A stretch of DNA of 64,000 nt from NCBI GenBank assembly GCA_964036295.1, contig OZ038464.1, positions 9,968,001-10,032,000 of the forward strand, read 5' to 3'. Positions 22,626 through 35,195 of the stretch are shown here, one piece after another. Numbering within the stretch: the stretch's first letter is position 1; each line of letters begins with the position of its first letter. Origin of the DNA: Plumapathes pennacea. Taxonomy: Eukaryota; Cnidaria; Anthozoa; Antipatharia; Myriopathidae. The notes beneath the pieces are model-generated. The model saw only the letters and a program-made list of their open reading frames with translations. It did no database searches and had not been told where the DNA came from. The translations under genes and the position numbers were made by a program.

Positions 22626-23223
22626 TTTTTACATAATTATATTCTGCTTCCAGAAAACAAAATTTTCTATTAGTCACGGTTGAACTGGCCGCCAAAGGAG
22701 ACAAACGCGAGCCAACGAGTGCTGTTAGAAGTTATTATTCTACTGCTTCCGCTTGTAATAACAGCCCAAAGTTAGGATGACTACCTAAGGAACACAACAT
22801 GAGCTGTTACTCGGCTGAAAATAGTACGAAAAAAGTTTCTGACTGTCACGGTCTAACTAACAGGACCAAAAGAATTCCAAATGAATGGCGTACCACCCAA
22901 GGAGTACAGAATGGGCAGACTCTGTTGGAATTACTGAATCTGCTTCAAAAAAAAAAAAAGAAAAGACCACCTATTAAAATACGAGATACAGGGCTACAAA
23001 CCACAAATGTATTCTGCTCAAACACGTGTTACGAGCCTTCAGATTGTTCAGCGGTTTCAAAGGGGACTGGGCCGAATCGTCCGAACTCGCGTCCACTCGC
23101 GAGCACATGTGACAGACCACAGTCCAATTCACACAGCATAGAGCCGGCCACATAGAGCGGTGGTCTTTAATGTTGTGTAAGATCAACTATTGCTTCTTTT
23201 GTCCAGCACCACCGCATTCGAGG
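22626..23223. other. Upstream of the ZIP gene; promoter not resolved
   Basis: Repeat-like sequence with a poly-A run (22948-22960). A 118-codon plus frame at 22799-23155 has no recognisable domain. No TATA box or initiator can be defended. Confidence 0.4.
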
Positions 23224-26200
23224 ATGAATTTCGTTAGTTGGTTCTGTTCACTCGCTGTATTTCTCCTCGCAAGCCAGCCAGGAGAATCGCACGTGAAATT
23301 CTCTCACGAAAACGTTCGAAGTGTCAAATCGCCAGAACCAAACACTTTCCTGAACGATCTGTTTGGCAGATACGGAGCTAACGGCTCCATGGATATCGGA
23401 AAGTTCGAGGATTTGTTGGAAGAACTCGGTATTGGCAGAAAAGAGCCATCTGGAAGTTCTGCAAATTCACCGGTGAGTACGTCACTGAATGAATATCGTG
23501 ACACGTAGCAAAGATTATCGCACACATGGCATTCTACAAACAATGAACCTCGACGAAGTCCGTAGCTAAACAGCATGGCTAAGGATCGATACTCGCCTGT
23601 TTTTTATCGTGACATCTGTACTTTAAGCTACCGTATTACACGCTATAGTTTCACCAAGCTATACAAGTATATCCCTTTGCGAGTATTTAAAAGTTGTATC
23701 AAGGAAAGGTTTTACGTTTCACGATCTTCAAGGTTGCTTTGGTGATTTAGAGGTTTCGACGCGTATTTTTTTAGGGAACTACTGTACGTGTAACCCAATA
23801 AAATTTCTTATAAGAAAGTTGACACTTTGTGTAAAAGTTTCTTCCGGACCGAAGATGTATTGTGATACAAACTTATTTAAATAGTAAACTATCCTTTTAA
23901 AATGTTTTGTCTCGGTCAAATACACAATTAGAGAGAAGATCACGTTGTCAAAATATTTCACACACATGTTTCGATAGTTTCAAAGAAGAAATTTACCTTT
24001 CATCAATTAAATTATTGATGCAAATATTTTTGTTTGCTCATGGGCCAATTTCACAACAGACATGTGTGGCTTTCGATCCATTCAGTGTCAAATTCATATT
24101 GCAGATACTCTTACCAACTACCCAAGAAAGCATACAGTATGAGCATCAAGCAAAACTTTAACTTTCATCTAAAAAATTCTCTAATATACCAGAGTACCCC
24201 CCTCCCCTGGGGATCTATAGCATTTCTCATTCTCAAGTTGGCTCACAGGAGCCTTTGATTTTACCTCTCAATATTGCTTGTTGAATGGCCATTATTTAAC
24301 TCCAAGAAAAACAACAACAACAAAGAGAACTGTTTGTTGTACAGTATAGTTTATTTTGCAGAGGAACTGCTCAGTATTCATGCCATCCCCACTCACACCA
24401 GCCTATTCAGCCAACTCCTACTGAGCATTGACCCTATCTTCCAAAGCATTTTAAGGATGGGGTTGTACTGTAGTTTTTCAATATTATTGGCCTTCATTAT
24501 TGTTGGAACAAGGACTTTTTAAACACCAAGTCATCATTACTAGGGAGTGGTGAATGGTTACCTAGAAAATCATGGGTTTCCAAAAATTTTGATCCAGTGT
24601 CAGAATCTCTTTTTGAGGAGTCTCTAAGTCGTGTTTTTGTTTGTTTGTTTTTGTTTTTGTCATTTTGTTTTGTCTTGTTTCTTTGTTTCATTTTCTTTCT
24701 TTCTTTTTTTTTTTTTTTTTTTGTGTTTCTTTCTGTCTCGGAGTGGTTAAAGTTTCGTTCTTGGATTTTTAAACAAGAATCTCGGCAAGTCTTGAGTTTC
24801 ACCATTTGCCACCCCTACTACTGCATGATTATTTCTATGATTTGGTAAGATGCTAAAGATAAAATTGATGTTGGTTGCTTCTGCTGCAAGTTATTAGTGG
24901 TCAAGGCAATCCTATTTTATTTTGTTCACATACAGGTACATGTACTAGCTACAAGTTGCAAAATTGTTGAGATGTTCTTTGAAAAATGCTAAGTTTCGCA
25001 TTTGTTCCCTAAATGCTTTAAGTAAAATTGCACTCAATCTGATCATTTTCCCCTTCCCCTTTTCAATGTTGATCCTGTAACACTGTGTAACAGATTTAGG
25101 GCTCAAACAACATTGCATTAGGGGGGAGGGGAGAAAAGAAGTAAACAAGTCCAAAATCGAAAAACAGGACAAAAATGATAATTATAAGGCAGTTTCAACT
25201 GTTTTTGCAACCCACTGTAGCTGTGCATTAATTTTATTCCTATATTTTTCAGGAATGCTATCCACCTAAAATGCTGTGGGACTCATTCTCTGTCAATGCC
25301 AGTGGTCTAAACAGAGAAGGATTCGAAAAGATTTGCCCAGCTTTAGTGCAACAGATTGAAAGCAAGGCTTGTTCTGATCAAGATAGTGGCCCTGAGGAGG
25401 AGTTTCAAGAAGTAAATGATAAAACCAAAGGTAAGAAATAATATTGTATTAAACCAATTCTGTAAACTTACAGTTATAACCCTAAAACTGATCAGGGCTT
25501 CAAAAATATTCGTCTCACCAAGATGCAAAAACTAACCCTAAACATATACTGTTAATACACTTCTCCTAATACGCTGTAATACACTTCTTATTGTCATAAT
25601 CATCCAATTTCATAATCACTCGTATGATTACAGATGGAATTGGACTCCACTCAGTCCAATTACCATTATTAAGAGCATTTGACCCCAAACTTACATAAAA
25701 TACATACAATTTTCACATATTAGGTTTTTGTATATATTTTATTTGTTCAGGGGTCGATTTGTTTGTCTATAAGTTGATCCTGTTGGAGCTTCAAATGTTG
25801 TTTCATCTGTTTATTTATTTGTTTGTCTGTTTATTTCTCTTGTTCAGCATGGGGCTATGGTTTCCTGGCCGTAACCATCATCAGTGTTTGCTCCCTGTTT
25901 GGAGCTTTTGTGGTTCCATTCATGAACAAATCATTTTACAAGATTCTCCTGCTGTTCATGGTGTCGTTAGCTGTGGGTGTCCTCTGTGGTAGTGGACTCT
26001 TTCACCTAATTCCGGGGGTAAGTTCATTATGTTATGCCTTCAATGAAAAAATAATTGAGTAGGGTTGGGAAAATTATTTTTATACTGATACTGGGTATAG
26101 TCTGACCAGGTTCAGTGTTGTATCCAGAGCAGGTCATTGCATCCTGGGAGGCACAAATCTCACTTTGGACGCAAAAAACTCCAGGTGCATCTGCTTGGAT

Positions 26201-28947
26201 GCACTCAAAAATTAATTGACAAGCAGTTCTGTTTGGAACGCATGGTGGATGTCAATAAATTTTATACTTTTAGCTGAAAACCTCCTCAAAAAAGAATAAA
26301 ATGTGGCAGGAACATCAAAAATGTCCTATCAGCTTGTTATTTGTTTGGTACAAAAACCAGCAAGGTGAATAACGATGTTCCATGAATATTAATATTAAAA
26401 AATGAATTGATTAGTTGGACCCCACAAAATCCCACTGGACCCCTAAATTTTAGAAGAGTTTGAAATCCTGGATATAACACTGCAGGTTGAAGCAGAGTAT
26501 TTTAGGGGCCAAAGCATGTGGCATTTCTTCCTTTCTGAACTGATTAATTGACTTTTTGTGCTGTATAGTGCAGAATTTTTAACACGAGTTTTGGTCCTGT
26601 AATGACCATCGTACTCGATCATTATAATGCATGAAAATGAAAATAAGTTATTATATACCTTTATTTGAAAATCTGATTTTGGCTCTGCAGGCTTTTGGCT
26701 TTGGTAAGGATGAAAACTATTCTTACCTCTGGAAGTGCTTGACTATTGTTGGTGGTGTATATCTGTTCTTCTTCATTGAGTATGTGATGAAAATGATTGT
26801 CAAGCATAAGGAAGCACAGTACAAGAAACCTGAAAAGGTAAGAAAACTGTCTTGACCACTTTAGAAGTGAGAAAATTGACCCATCATACACAAACAAAGC
26901 TTTCTAAATAAATGATGTTAATATCCATACCTCAAAGTTTGACTAGACTGGAAACATGGGCAAGCTTCCAAGAAATAGAGGATCAAGTCAGAAACTTCTA
27001 TTTATTTTTAGCCTGTGAATACAAGTGTTTCACATTGCACACTCCTCCAAATGCTACATCTGTAGGGAGATTCTTTTAGAGCATCAACACTAATCTCTTG
27101 AATCCTCCTGACACTTGTACTAAACTTTGACATCCATTTTCTGACACAGAAACCACTGACAACATGTAGTTATGAGTAGCTCAGATTTCATCTAACCAAG
27201 TTATCATAAACAATGTTCTCCCATACAGTATGATATATCTACAGTAATCTCCAATGGGAAACTGAAGGAGAAAAGATGGAGTTGATCACTAAATGTATAA
27301 ATATTTGATCTAGAGAATCAAAATTTATTATTATTTACCACTAATCAATAAGAGCCGGCTAAGGTAGATTGATGCTAGATCACTCCTGGAAGTGAAAGGG
27401 GTAACAGATATAACAGGAGAATAAACATTCTAAATTATACAAATGTGTTTTGGGCGGTACCACAGGTATTAGCAGTCAATGGCCATAGTGGCATTCCAGG
27501 AAATGACATTGCTGAAGTTCAGCTAGAAATCTACAATATCGACCCAGAGAAACATAACCATAGCCACAGTCACAACCACTTCAATGGTTTTCCACCAAGA
27601 GAGAGCCATGTCCACAAGAAAGACCCAGAGAACACAAAATCTGAAGGTACACTGGCTCCACTAAACTCCAAAGAGTCTTTAGAGAAAAAGAGAATCAAGC
27701 CCGTTGCATGGATGATCATCATTGGAGATGGCCTGCACAATTTCATTGATGGTCTTGCTATTGGTGCATCATTTTCCAGTTCATCCTATGTAGGACTTAG
27801 CACTTCATTGGCTATATTCTGTGAGGAGTTGCCACATGAATTAGGTAAGGAAGTTCATTTGATAAATGTTATACAGTCAATAGGTCTTTAATGATTGCAT
27901 GATCAATTAATTATATTTAATACAAGTAATATTATATAAACTGGGACTTTTAGCAGAGAAATATTTACTTTATTGGTCATCAAGTATCTTTTTGCTGAGT
28001 CCAAGCTGTTTTGAGTTGACAATAATATTATTATTATTACCATACTTCACAGTTTTACTCTCTGATGCAGGATGTTGCACTATAGGCAAGAATTTGCTGC
28101 TTTGGAAAAAAGAAGCATTTCAAGTGAATATAGCATTGCTTTCAAAACATCAGATAATATTAAGTAAACATGGGTTATCTTGGCCATAGCTATTCTCTCA
28201 ACCGTCCCTGAACAAATTTATGAGACAGTACAGTGATATTAGGAGAATTTCATTCACAATGTGTTTTACTCTGTAGGGGACTTTGCAGTGCTTCTGAATG
28301 CAGGACTGAGCTATCGAGCTGCCATGTTTTTCAATTTTCTCTCTGCTTGTTGTTGCTACATTGGTCTTGTGATTGGCCTTCTCCTTGGCTACACCACTTC
28401 TGCTGTCAAATGGATCTATGCTTTGGCTGGTGGCATGTTTCTGTACATCTCCTTGGTTGACATGGTAAGTTGAGAGAAAGAATAATTCTTTATTATTGAA
28501 AAGTCTTTGAATTAGGGTTTGTCAGGATATTTCAAAACTTAACAGAGTCACAAGAAGTATTACCAGTAGCTTTTATGAGACCAAGTTAGTTTTACAGGGA
28601 TATATGTTTTCCTGGTTAAGTTATTTTAAAACTAATACAAAGTATCAGACTTTCCAGAAAATGTAACCAAAGGTTGTCTTCCACCACACAGTACCCTTGT
28701 CTGTAAATTTTGGGACTTTAAAGACAATAAATAATTAATAACAATCATGTACTGTTTTGTAAAGTAATGCCTCTTTCCACCCTCTTTTTGTCTTTAGCTG
28801 GAAGAAGCCACAGAAATGACTTTCAGGGAAGGAGCCACCTCTGTAAAGAAGCATTTGAAATGCTTTGCTCTTCAGAATTTTGGCATGCTGTTTGGTTTGA
28901 TGTTAATGTTTATACTTGCTCTCTATACTGCTGAGATAAATGTTTAA
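23224..28947 (+). CDS. SLC39 metal transporter of the ZIP8/ZIP14 type, seven coding exons, 486 aa
   Basis: Membrane importer of Zn2+, and by analogy with ZIP8/14 also Fe2+ or Mn2+, into the cytosol. Exons: 23224-23472, 25253-25430, 25848-26017, 26691-26837, 27466-27844, 28277-28464 and 28798-28947. All introns are GT-AG and phases match (0, 1, 0, 0, 1, 0). A signal peptide (about 1-23) precedes an extracellular domain with a [14 protein letters not shown] motif (helix-like, about 45-60) and [14 protein letters not shown]1-TM3 lie in exons 3-4. The loop in exon 5 is His-rich (HNHSHSHNH, about 278-286). TM4 carries [10 protein letters not shown] (336-345) and TM5 EELPHELGD (368-376). The first residue of that metal site is Glu instead of the usual His, the mark of the ZIP8/ZIP14 subgroup. 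Length fits ZIP8 (460) and ZIP14 (492). ATG at 23224 is preferred over an upstream in-frame start because it places the signal peptide at the N terminus. Confidence 0.95.
27175..27285 (+). repeat. Dispersed repeat copy inside ZIP intron 4
   Basis: Matches the repeat at 20105-20245 (TTTCATCTAACCAAGTTATC, then ATACAGTATGATATATCTA and GGGAAACTGAAGGAGAAA) in the same orientation. Confidence 0.65.
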
Positions 28948-29995
28948 CAAAAAAAAAGGCATTGCTAATTCATCAAATACTGTACCCATGCTCAAAATTA
29001 AGAAAAAATCCAAGTCTGTATGCTAAATGTCAGACAACCAAGCTCAAGAAATAGGGTGCTTGGATTACTAAGGATTTTGATTGATGGAGAAAAGTAATAT
29101 TGTGCTTTTTTTTTTGTTTTGCCTTTGCATTTAATTTGAAGCAAGTTTTACAACATTGAAATGATTTACATGTAATAACTCATTTCTATGAATATTGCAG
29201 TGAAAATGATCTTCACAGTTATGTAGTAACTTTTTTATCTTTTTAAAACTGTGGAAGCCCTGCTTTTAGTTTTCAGCTATCTTTGGAGCCACTTTTTAAA
29301 GTAATCTCTCTCAAAAAGGTACAGCATTGTACTGTACTGACTATGATATCATTTTCACAAGCTTTTTTAAAGAGTCTCAGCCAATCAGAAGCAAGCATGA
29401 AGGCAAGTGGTGATTGGTCTCTTCTTCAAAGCTAAAAATAATCATAATATTACTTTGCCTTCCATTTAGTAGGAAGCCTCATTATTACGTTCTCTACTAT
29501 TGACCACTGTAATATTGAAGTGTACCTCCAGTACATTGTGTTTGGATTTATAAAGATAAATAGTGAAATTACCTCTCCAACATTAGCCTAAACGTTATAC
29601 ATGCATTTATTATACACACTCGTATTTTTGTTCTCTATTTTTAGAATTTTACTGATGCAAACTTTTGTACACCAGAACTTTGTTTGAACTGGATTATATT
29701 GCAATGCATGATTGAGTCTAGGCCATGGGAAGAACAAAGCACAAATATAGTCTTAATGCATCAATTAACTTCAAATATCAATGAAAAGTTTAATCAAACT
29801 TGGTACTAAAGTCATAAAATACAAGTTAGTTTAGTTGATAAAATATAATCAAACTTACATGTACATACTGTAGTTCCAGTGTACAAGGATCTTCATCAGT
29901 AAAATTCCTATAATTATTATTAGTGGTATTTATAATATTGCTGCAGATATTTATTTTATGTGTTTTGTGTAAATAAAGGAATTTTGAAGCAGATG
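28948..29995 (+). other. Probable 3' UTR of the ZIP transporter
   Basis: No other coding sequence is seen in the kilobase after the stop. An AATAAA at 29972-29977 is a good poly(A) signal candidate and would give a 3' UTR of about 1.05 kb. Confidence 0.55.
29972..29977 (+). terminator. Candidate polyadenylation signal AATAAA for the ZIP gene
   Basis: A canonical hexamer about 1.02 kb after the stop codon in TGTAAATAAAGGA context. It is a likely, but unproven, end of the transcript. Confidence 0.5.
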
Positions 29996-30447
29996 TTGCT
30001 CAGTTTCAGGCCAATGCCTGGAAAATATTTTATGAAAACTAAGTTATTTCAAGGATATTTTTAATATCTGATTTGTTTTATCCTTTGAGATGTGTGGGGC
30101 ATATTATTTGCAGGGTGTGGAGGCACAAATGTTACTATCAATAGTTTTTACTGTTGAATTTGGATTGATGTGCTCTTAGTATCTCACTGTGTTTTCTGTA
30201 TGATGAAACGAAGCATTATTTATATTTTGCAATGAAAAAGCTTCAGTGGCAAGGTGAAAATTGCAAAGTTCAGAGCTTTCAATATAAATGCCCCTATATG
30301 TTGTTATTGTCCTGTAAGGCATTATTATTTTTAATATTGGCAAGTCGAAATTTAAGTCACTTTCAATATTCATATTAGTGATTTTTAAATCTACAGTGGA
30401 TAATGTCACTATAACTTGTAAAAAACGTTTTTGATCAATCCATTTAA

Positions 30448-30969
30448 AGTGCCTATAAGCCTTCAGACGTTACGTCTTTATATGAAAGTAGGAAGTAATC
30501 TAAACAACTTATGGTCAAAGAAACTCCGCTCCGAAGCGTTTTTATATATTTTTCCGCCCGGCAAACATGCGATTTTGACCGCCATTTTGAATCTGACCGC
30601 GCAAAGTTTTTCGATCGAGAGCCTGGGTTATGACGTCAGAGGAGGGATTCGTTTCTTGTCAAACAAAACTTTCACACAGATTTTGCAGTTGGCGAGGTGA
30701 GAATTATGCCTCATAGATGTGTTGTCGAGAAAAGTGTAACCAAGGGAAAAAAACAACTAAGGTAAAGAGACGCCAAAGCGATGCCAGTGCCTTCTCTGAC
30801 GTCACAGACCCAGTCTCCCATGTCGCTCGGTCAAGATTTCGGAATTCTGAGTTCAACCGCGTGAAAAAAGTATAAGAACGCTTCGGAACGGAGTTTCTTT
30901 GAATATAAGTTGCTTAGATTACTTCCTACTTTCATATAAAAACGTAACGTCTGAAGGCTTATAGGCACT
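30448..30969. mobile_element. TTAA-flanked MITE with long inverted ends (piggyBac-like)
   Basis: Left AGTGCCTATAAGCCTTCAGA and right TCTGAAGGCTTATAGGCACT are inverted copies. The pairing continues for about 100 bp through GTAGGAAGTAATCTAA and CTCCGCTCCGAAGCGTT. TTAA stands at both ends (30444-30447 and 30970-30973). A TTAA target is typical of piggyBac-type elements. The 522-bp element encodes no transposase. Confidence 0.9.
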
Positions 30970-31015
30970 TTAAGAAATAAGTGGAAGTAGATAAATGATT
31001 TGCATATCACCTAAA

Positions 31016-31021
31016 TTTATT
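31016..31021 (-). terminator. Candidate poly(A) signal for GRDP-like gene 1
   Basis: AATAAA on the minus strand about 310 bases after the stop codon of the gene at 31334-33460, just outside the TTAA-flanked MITE. Confidence 0.4.
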
Positions 31022-31207
31022 TTGTTAAATTTAGTGTAACTGAGTTGAAATGCTTTGCTGTTTAATTGTTTTGCTGTTAACAAAAATTTAACCATTAAAA
31101 AGAAAGAGAGTGAAATACTCATGTCTGGTTTTTAAGTGTTAATTGTCTATTGCTCTGTTAATTCCAAGCTCAAAATACAGATTCTACAAACTTCATAAGA
31201 AGAAAAA

Positions 31208-31300
31208 ACGGGAGTAGTGCAGTGAGAATATTGAAGTTTAATCAGCTTTCTTGTGAGCAAGGTATGAAAAGCCAAGTTCTCCATACTGTATGATCCCAAA
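31208..31300 (+). repeat. Dispersed repeat copy in the 3' flank of GRDP-like gene 1
   Basis: Contains TTTAATCAGCTTTCTTGTGA, then CAAGTTCTCCATACTGTATG, matching the family at 20105-20245. Confidence 0.65.
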
Positions 31301-31333
31301 CCTCCTTGCGTGAGGGTCGAACACTTGAGTTGG

Positions 31334-33460
31334 TCAGCATCCACCACAGCCGCCGCAACCTCCGCATGCGCCGGATCTGTAACTCAAGTAGCTATTGGTT
31401 GGTACGGTGTTTGCGTAATACCCAGCAGCCACCACGAGGAGCAGGTCTTCGTTATCAATGGCGCGGGGCTTGTTCAATTTATTTCCAGTGGAAACAGCAG
31501 GGGCTGATGGGATTGAGATGTGCCTTAGAGGATGAGGTTGACACAGGAGATGAAGAACGGCCACAGAAATTCCCAGGGCAAGTCTCTCGGGTACGTCCTC
31601 ATCTGGAGCCGGGAATACGATAGTCCCCGTTCTGAGATCGACGTCGACATTTTTGTCTCCTGCGCATGTCACTTGGTACGTGAACCCGTCCCTTCGAACC
31701 GCCTGCCATCTCTGTGTTTTCTTGAGAAGCGAAAAAAACTTTATTTCTAAATGGCCTGGTTCTCCTTGTAAAGGGACAGCGTTTCCTTCATTCTCTTCGT
31801 CGTCTGGTTCTCGCGAAACGAAGCCTTTCCATTGGCCAACACAGATGCCCCAGTCTCTCTCGCCTCGTATTAACACGGCCCGCTCACCCTCTTCAAGAGT
31901 ACAGCACAAGCTCTCCTTAGCAACCTGGTCCTTGGATGGTAATACGTCGTTGCCTAGCAGATGGCCCGACCCTATGACTTTCTTGTTCAAGTCTAAGATC
32001 TCCACAGAAGAAAACATCAAGTTAGCCGAGTGCATCACACGATACGAGAAAGCTTCGATGTTACGATAATCAAATATCCGTTGAACAGACATTTCACACT
32101 CTAGCGATGTTCTTTCAGTTCCGGCAGGTGAAACAAACAACTTAGGGCAGCTCAACACGTCGAATGGTTTCTGAACTGGAGTGAAATGACGTTGGGCTTG
32201 GACTGCGAAGAAATAGCGACTCAGAGTTGGTGGGTAGACCCTAACCGTAAAGTTCACCACCTTACCATCTTTAAAAGTGATTGAATGTGTAGCCGAGCTA
32301 CCATAGGATACTGCGTCCAGTTTGTCAGTAAAGTAAATTCTAGCACTGTCGCAAGAAGGGGATTGACCAAAACAAGCCAAGAAACCACGTTGAGAAGTTT
32401 TAACTTGAATACAGTTATTGTACTCCGTGTTGAACTGGAACCTACAAATTGGTTTGTCACGCTTGTAAACTCCAAAAGGACCGTGAACTTTTTTCTTGCA
32501 GATAAATTGCCCGTTTATCACAGAAAACTCGACCACGTAGTCTTTACTTGTCTCCAAGTTTTCTATTTCGAAGTTCAGAAGTTCGACGTCGTAAGTCAGA
32601 GCTGCTACAGCCGAGTACTTCCCGACAGCGCGCGAGTGAATAGTCGGAAAGGGATCGGGAGGAATTCCCCGAAACATCGCTCCATTCGCAGGGAATGCCC
32701 AGCCAGCTTTCTTCCACAGGGATTTCGTTTCAGCTTGTGACGTAGTCAGCTTAGATCCCGGGCTTCGGTCATTGATAGAGTCATCGTGGTTAAGCACTAG
32801 GCCGAGCGACGCCAGCGAGTCTTCTCTATAATCCAGCGGATGAACCTGATGTGCATGCCAAATCAGATCAAAATCATAACACGGGACGAGGAGGGTTTCG
32901 GGATTACGCTTTTTGAGTAGAAAATGCTGCTTGTATCTCTCGGCCGCGGCTTTGAGAAACTTGGTATCACGATAATGAGGAAGAGATACTTGGTAAAAGA
33001 AAACATGCTGACGCTCGGATGCAGAAGCAATGTCATATTCAATCTTGCTCACATATTCTGGGCACATTCGGGGCTGCATTTTCAAGTTGACTTCGAACGG
33101 TTCTTTAGGATATAACTGTCGCCAAACAGCTCTCGCGTTGGCGAGTCCTTTCTCCCTCTCCTTCCCCACCATAAGTTGGTGATCCACTATCGTAGACACA
33201 ACGCTGTTGCAATCTTTCTCGTAGCACAGCGGTGCCAACATGTGAACATGCCACACCCAAGCGATGTCCAGCGGCGCCGCGATTTCGTCGGCGTCATTCT
33301 GTGCTGCTAGTGGTAACCAAAACAACTCGTATCTTCTAATGGCGTTCTTGATATGTGGGCCAGTGTACAATGATGGACGTTGGTCGATAAGTTCGAGAAA
33401 CTCGAGTTCTTTGAGGGCCGCTTGGACTAAATTCAGTGATATCTGGATTTCTCTTGACAT
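31334..33460 (-). CDS. GRDP-like (DUF1399) protein, paralogue 1, uninterrupted, 708 aa
   Basis: Glycine-rich domain-containing protein family (DUF1399), best known from plant GRDP1/2, which are tied to stress responses; the animal role is unknown. Two family hallmarks are clear: LDIAWVWHVHMLAP (W70-H71-x-H73) and DFDLIWHAHQVHP (W201-H202-x-H204), repeated W-H-x-H motifs that could bind metal. About 400 residues of beta-rich sequence follow, then a hydrophobic LALGISVAVLHLLCQP and a short Cys-Gly tail (ACGGCGGCGGC). The collagen-like segment of paralogues 2 and 3 is represented only by GEPG. ATG at 33460 lies nine bases after a CTTCTTCCTTTAG acceptor-like site, so a non-coding upstream exon is likely. 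The coding region has no intron, unlike the two paralogues, which carry one between R and Y of NAIRR-YELFW. Confidence 0.85.
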   Translation of the reverse strand: MSREIQISLNLVQAALKELEFLELIDQRPSLYTGPHIKNAIRRYELFWLPLAAQNDADEIAAPLDIAWVWHVHMLAPLCYEKDCNSVVSTIVDHQLMVGKEREKGLANARAVWRQLYPKEPFEVNLKMQPRMCPEYVSKIEYDIASASERQHVFFYQVSLPHYRDTKFLKAAAERYKQHFLLKKRNPETLLVPCYDFDLIWHAHQVHPLDYREDSLASLGLVLNHDDSINDRSPGSKLTTSQAETKSLWKKAGWAFPANGAMFRGIPPDPFPTIHSRAVGKYSAVAALTYDVELLNFEIENLETSKDYVVEFSVINGQFICKKKVHGPFGVYKRDKPICRFQFNTEYNNCIQVKTSQRGFLACFGQSPSCDSARIYFTDKLDAVSYGSSATHSITFKDGKVVNFTVRVYPPTLSRYFFAVQAQRHFTPVQKPFDVLSCPKLFVSPAGTERTSLECEMSVQRIFDYRNIEAFSYRVMHSANLMFSSVEILDLNKKVIGSGHLLGNDVLPSKDQVAKESLCCTLEEGERAVLIRGERDWGICVGQWKGFVSREPDDEENEGNAVPLQGEPGHLEIKFFSLLKKTQRWQAVRRDGFTYQVTCAGDKNVDVDLRTGTIVFPAPDEDVPERLALGISVAVLHLLCQPHPLRHISIPSAPAVSTGNKLNKPRAIDNEDLLLVVAAGYYANTVPTNSYLSYRSGACGGCGGCGGC

Positions 33461-35195
33461 GCTGAATGTCTAAAGGAAGAAGAATTGTAAGATGCAATTA
33501 CAGGAGTGTTACTTTTACTTTTACTTTTTATTTTTTTGACCAATCAGCAATACGGGAAAACACCGTCACCACTTGCTTGCTAGCGCGACCAGATCGGAAT
33601 TGATTTTGTTCCCCATTAACTGAAAATGATGCCAAGGGTGAACGCAGTCTAGATACATAAAACAAGACAGCCGGAGATAGTGTGTATGATTACCGGACGC
33701 CACCCCTTCTGCCCCGTATTTCTGTGACACGTAGTGGCAGTTGCATCGAATTGAATCGGACAATTAATTGCGACACTGAACTCATTGTGACTCTTTAGTT
33801 CCATTTTGTACCAAGGAACTTTTGTTCTATTCTCTACAACAATATCAATCGGATTTCTTTTCTCTCCTCATTTCTCTATCACAAAAAGTTCGGGCTGGTT
33901 TATGTCGCCGACACAACAGCAAACATTGCGTTGTGCAAAACGGACCACTTTAAGTCCTTCTTCAGAGCAAGTAAGAAAAACGAAATCATAGCCTACTAAA
34001 GAGAGATGAAATATTGGCAATCGACTTAAAGCTGAAAAAACGAGGTACGCTAATCACTGAAATGTATAGTTCAACTCTTGGCGGTTAAGTTTCAATTGTC
34101 ATGTGCACTCTCATTCAGTTAACTCGCTTCCGCCAAATTATCAATATTACGAACATTAAACAAAATCGTGTGTTGCTCAAAGTAATTCAGTGAATACATT
34201 GATACAAAGCAAAGAATAACAAGAAAATGCATGATAGATGCGAAGGAAAGAGTGCTTTATAACAAACCTTTTTTTACTTGTCACTTTGCAGTCCGACCAA
34301 TGGCGTCGTCTCACTGAATTTGTTTTAAAGAATGGTTCGGCTACCGCATCTCCCTTCAAAAGCAAACCGATTTTTGCTGAGTTTCTTGGCTTGTTTTCGC
34401 CGCGACGCTCCAAACGGTACCTGTTCCATTCCAATTAGCATTGTACAGGAGAGAAATAAACAAAGTCATCCGCGCTGCCAAGTACATGCGCGTACTACAC
34501 TAATTTGCATTTACAAGTAACTCGCGCATGGACCAGCAGGTATATGTATCAGCTGATTAAATAATCAGTATTGTTAGATAGACTGACAGAGGAAGAGACA
34601 GAGAGCATAGGACAGGTAATAAGACAAAGAGATACAGAGGAAAAAGAGACATAATTATACACATGCAAAGAGACAGAACATTCTGACTCGGACAGATTGA
34701 GACAGTCAAAAACTGAGGCAAGGAATAAATCAACACACAGAAGTTACAAAAATATATTTAAGGTGCAAGCTATAACTGATACGCATTCAGTTTGTATGAC
34801 ATTTTACAGGGTGTAGACAAGTTGCTACGCAACACCTCGTGGCCCATACAAAGCAAGCTGTAGTCAAGTGTATGCGTATATAAGTATCAGTAGTACGATA
34901 AAAATTGGCTTTGATAGAAGACTTTCTGGAAAACTAAATAAAGAAAGGCAAAGTACTCCTCGTCCAGGTATTGTGGTTAGCAACGCCAAAAATAGGTTCC
35001 ACTCCAAATCGCGCCTATATTTTACTTCCCCACCCCCTAAATAAAGAACAAACAAACAAACAAACAAACAAACGCATTCTTTCCTGTCAGTACTTATTAA
35101 GTTATCATTTTGTCTCCATAAATAAATACTCATATCAAGTTTTCAAAATCGCTGTAGGCGCAAATTTGTATAGGTAATGCTTTTTACAGTAAAAC
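33461..35195. other. Spacer upstream of GRDP-like gene 1
   Basis: Promoter and 5' leader of the gene should lie near its left side. The region holds purine-rich GAGACAGAG-type sequence at 34560-34750 and an (AAAC)n microsatellite at 35045-35073. No gene is recognised. Confidence 0.45.
35045..35073. repeat. (AAAC)n microsatellite
   Basis: Seven perfect AAAC/AACA tetranucleotides. Confidence 0.9.

Noticed and set aside
22799-23155. 118-codon plus ORF upstream of the ZIP gene
   Set aside because: Low-complexity, lysine run from poly-A, no domain, and no splice link to the ZIP first exon.
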